Shown: one piece after another, positions 56,200-64,000 of the stretch
How the letters are laid out: every line of letters begins with the position of its first letter
How positions within the stretch are numbered: the first letter of the stretch is position 1
Assembly: GCA_004194705.1 (NCBI GenBank)
Contig: SADC01001147.1
Coordinates: 124,001 to 188,000 of the forward strand
Direction of reading: 5' to 3'
Origin: Ditylenchus dipsaci
Lineage: Eukaryota; Nematoda; Chromadorea; Rhabditida; Anguinidae
Length of the DNA stretch: 64,000 nt
Made by a program: the position numbers and the translations under genes
Notes under the pieces: generated by a model
Told to the model about the DNA's origin: nothing
What the model saw: only the letters and a program-made list of their open reading frames with translations
Database searches by the model: none

Positions 56200-56745
56200 T
56201 TTCCAACAATATAATTTGTTTTGCGCATAATAAAAAATGCTCAAAAATTTATATTCTCACCTGTAATCCTAAATCACTTTCTTTTTTTTTTAACTAAAAC
56301 TTTCGACTCTGTGTACAATCGGTATGTTTTTTTGCCTTGTTCCCCTCTGTTGAACTTTTCGATTTTTTTTTAAATTTTCTCTTTCTTTACCATTTTATGA
56401 TATGAGGAACATCAGGACCACATGATTATCACAAGTAAAACGGACGTACGGATCAAAAGATACCATGCCAGCTTTTTATATTGCTCATTTGGTATTTTGA
56501 CAAACTTGTAGATCTGTAAAATTTTTTGGACCAACTTTATTGAGAAAATTGTGAAAGTTTTTGTAAGGTTCACTTTATGCGTGTACTAGAGTGACTAGCA
56601 ACTTAATAGGCGCCAAATTATGAAAGCAATATGTAAATTATCATAGAACCGTCGACGCTCTTACTTATGACACTCAAGGACGGCCGATGGACCGAATTTG
56701 ACATCTTCTTCACCTCAAGTTTGGAAGCTTTTTACCGAAGAACCC
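56200..56745. other. no gene recognised
   Basis: AT-rich spacer downstream of the MFSD10-like gene; nothing supported. Confidence 0.4.
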
Positions 56746-56749
56746 GAGG

Positions 56750-56900
56750 ATCAATACCTGGTTACCACCACCTGAGGACCACTGCCCGGGTACCACCACC
56801 TGGGTACCACCGACTGGATACCACTACGTGGGGACCACCATCTGGGTACCATTGCTGGGAACCTCTAATTGGCTAACACCAACTGGGTACCACCACCTGT
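56750..56900. repeat. CTGGGTACCACCA minisatellite
   Basis: Seven to eight units of about 20 bases such as GGGTACCACCGACTGGATACC. Shares its consensus with 26100-26345. Confidence 0.8.
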
Positions 56901-56987
56901 GTTTAATTAACTGAATTACTAAATTCAATGATAAAATAAAATATTCAAAAAACGCGCAAATTTAAAACGGTTCTAAGTACTTTTCCC

Positions 56988-57376
56988 CGTCAAATTATTC
57001 TTTTACACCGTCAAATCGTAAAAATTTGTTTCTTTTGAGTATTTCTTAAAGTTTTTCTTTCATTTTTTTAAGTTTTTATACCAGCATGTAGCCCGGGATC
57101 TCAGCTTTTCAACCAAATACTAACTAACTCACTGAAATATTTAAAAGTTAGACAAAAAGTCATTTTATAGACCAAATTTTTTGAAAAATTTGGTCCATAC
57201 AAAGACTTTTTTCTCTAATTTTTTGAAATCTCAGAATTCAGTCAATAGCTTGTTAGAAAGCCGAGATCCAGGGCTACATTTTGATGTAAAAATGTTAAAA
57301 AAATTAAAAACGTTTGGAGATAAAAACACGTTTTTACGATTTGACGGGGTAAAAGAATAATTTGACGGGGTAAAAC
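56988..57376. mobile_element. CCCCGTCAAATTATTC foldback
   Basis: CCCCGTCAAATTATTCTTTTAC is mirrored by AAAAGAATAATTTGACGGGG. The arms include CAGCATGTAGCCCGGGATC and CTCAGCTTTTC, relating it to 28168-28714. Confidence 0.85.
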
Positions 57377-57911
57377 AATTTGAGCCATTTAAAATGAATT
57401 TTTTTTAACTTTTTTAAACGATTTGCTGATTTCAATGCTTAATTTTCTAAATACTCAAAAACCGACTCAGGTCACAATGCTCTACAAATCGCAATCAAAA
57501 GAACACACTCAGCTCTATGAATTGCAGAAAGAATGAGCGTGGCACATCGACTCTAGCTCGAGTAAAGTTAAAAAGCAACAGAAAAAATGGTGACTTACTC
57601 AGTCCAAATAGTATATAAAAATTTACCTAAAATTTATCACATTACTAGAAGCAACAGGAGCTTATCGGCGCCTCTTTCGTAAAATGCTTGGTTTTTTAAG
57701 ACTTGGTTTTACTGGTCTTGAATTTTTTTCATATAAGCTTGTGAATTTTTTTAACCAAAGTAACCATTAGAATCTAGCAAACCTTTTAGTGATAAAAATT
57801 CAATAAGTTCGTATAAAAAATTCAGGACCAGCAAAACCAAGTCACATAACAGCGTTTGATCTCTGTGAAACTCTGTTACTTGACCTAATAGGTGGTTAAG
57901 AAACTTATAAT

Positions 57912-58145
57912 TTATAAGCTAACTCTCCGTCCAGCAACGATACCATAACATGGATTCCAGTTCGTCTTATCGACTCCTGAGATGATCTGATCTAGCCCTA
58001 AACGTAGTCCATTCCGCCCATTCAAATCGTCTAATCCCTTTCCAACATAGGTTGGAACCGAGGCAGACAGGCAGAGAAAGTCGTTGACCATTTGGTTAGA
58101 TCGATAAATGGGAATTAGTAGGGAAAGGTGTGTGTGCACTCTCAT
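57912..58145 (-). CDS. possible exon, unrecognised
   Basis: A minus-strand open stretch reads LCLSASVPTYVGKGLDDLNG then RNGLRLGLDQIISGVDKTNW and ends VAGRRVSL, stop. The composition is unlike the surrounding AT-rich noise, but no family or flanking exons are recognised. It may be a single-exon remnant. Confidence 0.25.
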   Translation of the reverse strand: MRVHTHLSLLIPIYRSNQMVNDFLCLSASVPTYVGKGLDDLNGRNGLRLGLDQIISGVDKTNWNPCYGIVAGRRVSL

Positions 58146-59030
58146 TTTCCTCTAGATAATAGATGAGGGACTGGCTGGTCATTTACCAAAAAAATATGAG
58201 GAATATGTAAAAATTTAACCTACCAAGTATTTAATAATTAGTGATTTATTTGATAATTAGTAAAGTAATATATTTGTAATAAGCAAATTTTCCCCCCTTC
58301 ACTGGCTTAGGTGGACAGTGGACCACTGTGTGATGGTGAAACGAAGCATGGGGAGGATCGAGATGATTCATAGGAATTCGGTGGCGCAACGGTGCCATTC
58401 AAAACACTGCTAATTATAATCCACAAATTCATAACTGTAACACCGTGTTGTTGTCCTGCTTTTGCAGAAGACTTTTTGGTAAGCCAACATTAAAATTTTA
58501 TTTATTGAAATTATCCACAATTTCGGGTGTCCATAAGCCCAATGCCAAATGTGAGTTTTTCTATAAAGTTAATTTTGCTACTAGAATTCAGTATTACCCT
58601 ACAGTTTTAATTGAAAAATGAATGCTGTTAAAAAAAACTTGGGTCATCAGATAAAAGTCGATCTAAAAAGCACAATTAGTAAGGGATAAGAACAGGGCTT
58701 CCAGATATTTTTTTCAAAAATAAGGACATTTGCTCCTAATAAGGACGTTTTAGGTCATCTTAGCAAATTACGCTAATCTGTCCAGTGCTTATTGCTCTTT
58801 TGGTGCTAAAAAGGTGCTTTGGTGCTTTGTTTTAAAATTCCAAAAAAATTAGATATGGAATCTCAAAATAATGACAAATCTTATAAATAAAGGCAAAATT
58901 TTTTTGGATAATTTTTCTGAAGCTTTCGTCAATTTGATTGGTTCGGGTAAAATCCAAAAAGTTTTCAAACAATTTTGTTTAATATCACTATCCACTTCAA
59001 GCAAAAAAATACAACAGAGGGACCAAGACA

Positions 59031-59355
59031 TTTTAAATTAAAAAGGCATGCTCGTCGCCATGGGAATATTTTGAAAGGCGGGTACCAGCGGAATTAAAAC
59101 GAGAATTAATTTGATGAAATTTTGGTAAAGTGGGAAAAATTATACCTCCAGTGGGAATCGAATCCACGACCAACTTTCGCAGACCGCCGTCGCTTTACCA
59201 TTAGGCCACCGATGCTGTTAATAAAAAGAAGTATTTTGATTACTTATTCCTTGCAGGGTACTCAACTAAAAATATTTTAAAATAATTCTAGTTTGAATTG
59301 ACCTGGTACTCGCCTTTCAAAATATTTCCATCGGCGGCGAGCATGGCCCTTTAAA
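59031..59355. mobile_element. AAAGGCATGCTCGTCGCC foldback with tRNA-like core
   Basis: AAGGCATGCTCGTCGCCATGG, AATATTTTGAAAGGCGGGTACC and AGCGGAATTAAAACGAG are mirrored imperfectly, ending GGCGAGCATGGCCCTTTAAA. At 59145-59217 the minus strand has GGTGGCCTAATGGTAAAGCG and GGATTCGATTCCCAC, an A-box/B-box pair, but the acceptor stem does not pair. Confidence 0.7.
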
Positions 59356-59467
59356 TTGCTCAAATCGTTTTAACCCGCCAAACTAATGATTTGCCCAATC
59401 AAATTAAATATTTACCCCGTCCATTTGTAGAAGTTTAAAAAAGGCAGTTGCTCAATATTTCTGTAAT

Positions 59468-59475
59468 CTGATAAC
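59468..59475. repeat. 8-bp target site duplication, left copy (CTGATAAC)
   Basis: CTGATAAC immediately before the hAT-like element; the right copy is at 60264-60271. Confidence 0.9.
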
Positions 59476-60263
59476 TAGGGTTGTCGAGCGCTCGAAATTT
59501 TCGAGTCGAGCGCTCGATTCGATATTCGAAATTCGAAATTTTCGAGTCGAGCGCTCGATTCGATATTCGAAATTCGAAATTTTCGAGTCGAGCGCTCGAT
59601 TCGATATTCGAAATTCGAAATTTTCGAGTCGAGCGCTCGATTCGACATTCGAAATTCGAAAATTTTCGAGCGCTCGATTCGAAATCGAAAATTTTCGGCG
59701 GCTTCGCCGCCTTATTAATGGATTTTTTAGAAATAAATTAATCGAAACCATGGTTAATCGACCACACACGACCGTTTTACCACACCAAACGAATAAGCGG
59801 CCGAAAAAACTACCATTCTTGATCAAACGGCGCAGATCAGAGACTCTGAGATCGCAAAAGCACCGCTCTGGCTTTTTTCGCCTCAGAAGGTCCCAATTTT
59901 TTGTTCGCTAAGTTTTCCTTGGGCCTTGCCGATTTCAGATGACCCGAAAGATGAGTTGTTGATCTACTCTTTGGCAGTCTTAGCTCTTCCCCACAAGTGA
60001 AAATAGTCTTTTCACCGACTTTCTTAAACGATTTCCGAACTTCGCTTGGCATTTTTCTAAAACAAGAAAAATTCACCATTACATTCTTTTTTTGTGTGCT
60101 GCAAGTTCCGAACTATAACTCGAAAATAAGCGCTCAAAATTCGAAAGCATAATTCGAAATTTTTTTTCGAGCGCTCGAAATTCGAAATTTCCGCTCGAAA
60201 TTCGAAAATTTTCGAACTTTCGAGCGAAAAGTTCGAAATCGAGCGCTCGATTCGACAACCCTA
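59476..60263. mobile_element. hAT-family element with TTCGAGCGCTCG arrays
   Basis: TAGGGTTGTCGAGCGCTCGA is mirrored by TCGATTCGACAACCCTA, with perfect 8-bp duplications CTGATAAC outside. The left arm has four tandem copies of a 45-base unit (GAGTCGAGCGCTCGATTCG plus ATATTCGAAATTCG); the right arm has shorter related units. The middle carries a BED-finger-like open frame on the minus strand. Confidence 0.93.
59837..60079 (-). pseudogene. BED zinc-finger remnant of a hAT transposase
   Basis: An 80-codon frame reads MPSEVRKSFKKVGEKTIFTC and then STTHLSGHLKSARPKE. This matches the BED layout (aromatic, Cys, then HxxxxH-type end) at the N terminus of hAT transposases. One Cys of the CxxC pair is missing and the last His is Arg, so the finger is not intact. 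The catalytic domain and the dimerisation region are absent. Confidence 0.6.
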
Positions 60264-60269
60264 CTGATA

Positions 60270-60800
60270 ACTTTTTTACAAAATTACACAATTACAATTA
60301 ATTTGGTGGATAAATGAAAGAAGTTTCCAAACTGTGTTTACATGTTTACACACACATTTAGACATGTGAACTCACTGGCTTCTTCTTACACCTTGTCCAA
60401 CTGTTCAACACACGAAATTTAGATTAAACCGAGAAAAGGGAAGAGAAGAATTATATGCGCACCACCATCAATGATGAAGCAATTACTGCTGACACTCGTC
60501 ATTTTCCATTCCAAATATTCCACTCACTAATGACACTGATTCGCGTAGTTTCGGTCAGTTATTTCCTCAAACGCAGCATTTGCGCTTGGAAATTGTTGGG
60601 GAAAAACATCACTATTGGTCAAACTAAGGGAAGTATTTATTGCAGCTTTGTGTCAAGGCTTTTAAATATTTAAGCAGACAAAATGTGTGGCAAAACTTTT
60701 TGTTCCGTAAAATGCTTCTTCTTGCCGTTGCGCCTTAAACTTTTTTCGCCTTTTTATGGCAGACAAGGGCAACAAAAAGTTTGTCCTAAATTAAATTCTA
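60270..60800. other. no gene recognised
   Basis: An open frame at 60455-60673 is present but not recognised; it may be chance. Confidence 0.3.
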
Positions 60801-60802
60801 TA

Positions 60803-60938
60803 CAGTCAACCCTCGATAAACTGGTACTCTGAAAAAGCTTGATTTGATTGCCAAGAAAGAATTAAAACACAATGACCTCTCGTTAAACTGGCAGTTCAAG
60901 GTTGGTCGCCAGGGGTGCGATTTATCGAGGGTGGACTG
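60803..60938. mobile_element. pogo-like palindrome CAGTCAACCCTCGATAAACTGG
   Basis: CAGTCAACCCTCGATAAACTG faces TTTATCGAGGGTGGACTG, TA-flanked, 136 bp. Confidence 0.8.
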
Positions 60939-60939
60939 T

Positions 60940-61960
60940 ATAAAGCAGTTGTGATATCTTGTCTTAGTGACTAAAAACAGTACGATGTTGTGTTCGTCTT
61001 GAGAAAATAGTTGGTGTTCGACTCACACAATTTTTCAAGAAGCTCTATTAGCTGACTAATTGTTGCTTTTTGCCACCTACTCAGCTATTAGCTAAATTAT
61101 TATTTTGGACTAAGTATAGCAGTGTTTTCTGCAAAAACATCATTTTCATCCTGTTTATTGCCGAATTTGATGCGCTTATCTCTCACTCTTCCAGTAAGAT
61201 GGTATGTGTCTCACCATTTTAAGCCTATTCCAGGTGTTGTGTAATAGCAAATATGCCAGGATAGAGCTCTTTTCATTTTTGTTCTTCCTCCTATAAAGCC
61301 ATTTGCCAAATTGGTTGCCTTCTTTACTTGCTCACTATTCATTGCAGGACGTAATAAGCCTATTTTCTCGCTTCTTCTATCATGAAAATATGTGTATGTG
61401 TTTTTGGTGTCTCTCTAGACACCCCTTTTATCCACACTGCTCGATAGCTTCTCATTTACAGGAAGAAGTTAGTGTTAATGTTTTTCTAGTGCTAGTCACT
61501 CGTAAGAGATTAATATTTACGAGGTTTTTTCAGATAAAAGTTTTTTTCGATTACCTGTCTTTTTTACTGAATAAAATCGATGATTCCACAATATTTCTAA
61601 TTCTGAAAAAGGTTTAAAAAACGTATTTTACTGTTTGTAAATTGATGTATGCTATCTCTGATTTAGGTCCCTGGGTATATCGAGCGCCGACTGTATAAAA
61701 ATATTTAATGCATAATTTAAAATTTTCCTTTTTTGTAAATTACGGAAATTCAAACACCCCAGAGTAGTTTTGAGTGGAGGAAACCACTAAACAACTTGCC
61801 CTTTTTTAAATCATTTTGTTAGGCTCTCAAAGTTCTCTTAATTTTTTCTTAAAAGTGATTAATGCTATTTTTAGACAAAAAAATGTTTAGGTATTGTAAA
61901 AAAAAGTCAAAAGCGACTTTTCACTCTTACCTTACAGTGAACTTTTGCTCATAAATATTA
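60940..61960. other. no gene recognised
   Basis: A lone right end of a pogo-like element (TATATCGAGCGCCGACTG then TA) lies at 61675-61696 without a partner. The open frame at 61303-61617 has no recognisable domain. Confidence 0.35.
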
Positions 61961-61964
61961 ACTG

Positions 61965-62370
61965 ATGGTCTTTTTTCTCACCGCAAAGCACTTGAAAACC
62001 ACCGCAATTTTTTTTTCACCGCAAAATACTTCTTTCTTACAGCAAAATACTTTTTTCTCACCACAAAAACTCTTTTCTCGTCGCAAAATTCTCTTTCCTC
62101 ACCGAATTCGATTTTTTCTCACTGTTTTCATCAATCATAACACGAGAACGTTAATGAAAAGGCTGGGAACGCAATGCTCATTTAAAAATTCCAAAGTAAT
62201 CAGAGTAAAACTTGTAGTAACAAAAAATTCATATGCTGTGTGAAAAGAGTATTTTGCGGTAAGAAAAAAGTTTTTCGCGATGGAAAACAAGTATTTTGTA
62301 GGAATTTTTTTTTGCTGTAAGAAACAAATAAGTTGCGGTGTGATTGGAGTGTATTTGTGGTGAGAAAATA
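61965..62370. mobile_element. CACCGCAAA-array foldback, second copy
   Basis: TTTTTTCTCACCGCAAAGCAC, CTTGAAAACCACCGC and TTTTCTCACC units at the left are complementary to TATTTTGCGGTAAGAAAAAAG and TTTGTGGTGAGAAAATA at the right. Same family as 728-1503, more decayed. Confidence 0.75.
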
Positions 62371-62383
62371 ATATTATCCAAAT

Positions 62384-62636
62384 ACCGTATTTCCTGTAAT
62401 AAGGCGGCACCCTCTAATAAGGCGGCACCCCCAACTTCGGGGATCTATATCTCGAAGCAGAGTAAATATTTTGGTTATCTGTTTGATGCGTTTTCTTAAC
62501 TCCCACGAGCTCTACCGATTCTAATTTTTAGATTTTGGTTGAGCACCCAAAAAACTCGAGATTGAATTCGAATTTTTCGGATTTTCAGGGGTTTGAAAAA
62601 TAAGGCGGCATGCCGCCTTATTACAGGAAATACGGT
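62384..62636. mobile_element. ACCGTATTTCCTGTAATAAGG foldback element
   Basis: ACCGTATTTCCTGTAATAAGG with GCGGCACCC is mirrored by GCCGCCTTATTACAGGAAATACGGT. The interior matches 13357-13607 (CTCCCACGAGCTCTACCGAT). Confidence 0.9.
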
Positions 62637-63069
62637 ATAAACTATATGTGAAAATTAGTGTAACTGGTGATCGGTTAACTGAAACGAGGCTTAACGAAAT
62701 CCCGGGTTTGAAAAAAACCGGTTTTTTGAAAACCGATCGCCAACTACTCTATTAAAAAGACCACTTTACAAAACTCCGAAAAAACATATTTCTATGTCTA
62801 ATCTCAAGTTGTAATGATCACCTATTTTCATGTTGTTTTTCTCCACTAATTCAATATTTTTTTGAACATGTTAGCTGTGAGCTTTTTTTCTGGGAAGTCA
62901 ACGTAAAAGTTTAGAGCTACTAAAAGCTTTGCACGCAATATTTTGTATGTTTAATAAAATTTTGTTTTCGCCTTATTACGCTCATGGTAATTTTACGTAG
63001 AAGCTTCACGAGTTGACAAATAATTATGAGTCCAACAAATAATTAATTAAATTAATGATTGTCTTCAGG

Positions 63070-63423
63070 TTGGCCAATTGTTTGAGTAGAAGGAGGATAG
63101 GAATGAGCATTGTGCTGACACAAGTGGCGGCTATGAACAACAAGTTTGGAAGCTCTGCTTCTTTTCCTTCATCTCCTTCCTCTTCTGCTGTGGTCAGAGC
63201 CCGGTATGAGGCGGATGTAAGGGGGGTTAATCGCTACAGACACTTCCACAGGTACTATCTGTAACTGATCTCTTATTAATCAATAAAACTCATGTTTCAG
63301 TCCTGTTGCTGTGCAGTCTGAATATGCTGCTGGCTCAGGCATTGGCATGGGAGGTGAAAGCATTGACAAGAGAAGCAATTCAAAATCTCCCAGAATAAGG
63401 CGAGATTTGCCTTCAATCGATGT
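63070..63423 (+). CDS. two exons of an unrecognised gene
   Basis: Exon 63070-63252 follows a TTGTCTTCAG acceptor and reads LANCLSRRRIGMSIVLTQVA, AMNNKFGSSASF, then a Ser-rich run and VNRYRHFHR to a GTACTA donor. Exon 63300-63423, after GTTTCAG, reads SPVAVQSEYAAGSGIGMGGE and RSNSKSPRIRRDLPSID to a GTAAGT donor. The 47-bp intron keeps frame. A hydrophobic piece followed by a Ser/Arg-rich, low-complexity region suggests a membrane or linker segment. I do not recognise the family. Upstream and downstream exons are not visible. Confidence 0.5.
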
Positions 63424-64000
63424 GTAAGTTTTTTACACATGCAAAATACAGCCAATATCTGCTTATAGTTTCTAAATAATTTTTACAATCGCCGTATTTT
63501 CCCTAAAATAGCTTCCAGTGGTTACTTCATACAAATGCTCAAATTTCGGAAAGGTTTAAAAGCGGCTTTTTGTAATTTTGAGCATCATTTGTCACCTCAA
63601 TTTCTGACTCCTATTTTTATGCCTATCGTGTAGAGCAGGTTGTTAAGGCAGGGTTTTATGGATTAAGTGACGAAAAAAGTCCAAGTTTCAGGGATCACTG
63701 CTCGCTGGTAAGGACAGAGTGGCGAAATCCACACTGTTTTTGTTTATTTCACAGCATGATATTTTGTTTGACGCGGAAAAAAGAGCATAATCATTCTGTG
63801 AAAAAAATTCTGAAATTATAGCAAAACGTTGCGAAAACATGTTTTTTTTTCGAAAAAAAAATTATGTTCCGGGTGGTCAAATTTGGCACAATTTGTCAAC
63901 TTTTCACCATCGCTTGCTCTTCCCAAAAATTCGGAAAATTGTATCAGAAAGCTCTGCTGTTATTAGTTACGTCAGATTCACTTAAATAAGTAAAAAAGGG
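63424..64000. other. intron or intergenic sequence to window end
   Basis: Contains a partial ACCGTAT-type end near 63490 (GCCGTATTTTCCCTAAAATAG) without its mirror. No exon is recognised. Confidence 0.35.

Noticed and set aside
59145..59217. tRNA gene on the minus strand
   Set aside because: A-box and B-box are present, but the 5' and 3' acceptor strands do not pair and it sits inside a foldback; kept as a tRNA-like segment only.
59452..59826. 124-codon open frame on the minus strand
   Set aside because: It is the translation of the tandem TTCGAGCGCTCG units and is mirrored by an open frame on the plus strand.

Overview
This window is animal nuclear DNA, AT-rich, with a few compact intron-rich genes in a large excess of palindromic (foldback) DNA transposon remnants. 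Most introns in the resolved genes are 45-60 bp and end in TTTTCAG, TTTGCAG or a close variant. That, the animal-type proteins and the density of miniature elements suggest a nematode-like invertebrate; the species cannot be fixed from the sequence alone.

Genes. (1) 3134-9062, plus: about 15 exons of a TIF1-like (TRIM24/TRIM33-type) chromatin reader with a coiled-coil region, PHD finger and bromodomain-like region, but no RING or B-boxes in view. (2) 23581-36892, minus: a stargazin/TARP (calcium channel gamma-like) membrane protein, with its extracellular-loop exons near 36.5-36.9 kb and its later membrane and tail exons near 23.6-24.6 kb, split by a 12 kb gap full of transposons. (3) 38810-39656, minus: ribosomal protein S3 in three exons. 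(4) 42340-43070, minus: two decayed copies of ribosomal protein P1 inside a giant foldback element. (5) 53040-56094, plus: a complete 13-exon MFSD10-like major facilitator transporter. (6) Partial or unrecognised exon sets at 50141-51006 (minus) and 63070-63423 (plus), with weaker candidates at 15072-15735 and 57912-58145.

Repeats. Almost every intergenic stretch and long intron holds inverted repeats, often nested. Recognisable groups are TA-flanked pogo/mariner-type palindromes with ends like CAGTCAAACCTCGATA or CAGGGTGTC, elements ending in ACCGTATTTYCTCTAATA, hAT-type elements with 8-bp target duplications (three with perfect copies), foldbacks ending in TTTAAAGGGCCATG, and very large foldbacks at 10.5-12.7, 15.8-20.0, 30.4-35.0, 37.2-38.5 and 40.9-44.5 kb. 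Many carry tRNA-like segments or minisatellites in their arms. The 30.4-35.0 kb block has up to five nested levels, and the 40.9-44.5 kb element has captured intron-containing pieces of a ribosomal protein gene.

A recurrent oddity is that several otherwise good exon joins are out of frame by one base, always repaired by one extra G. This includes the RPS3 exon and is best explained by base loss in the assembly, although gene decay is not excluded. I found no operons, CRISPR arrays, rRNA genes or convincing functional tRNA genes.
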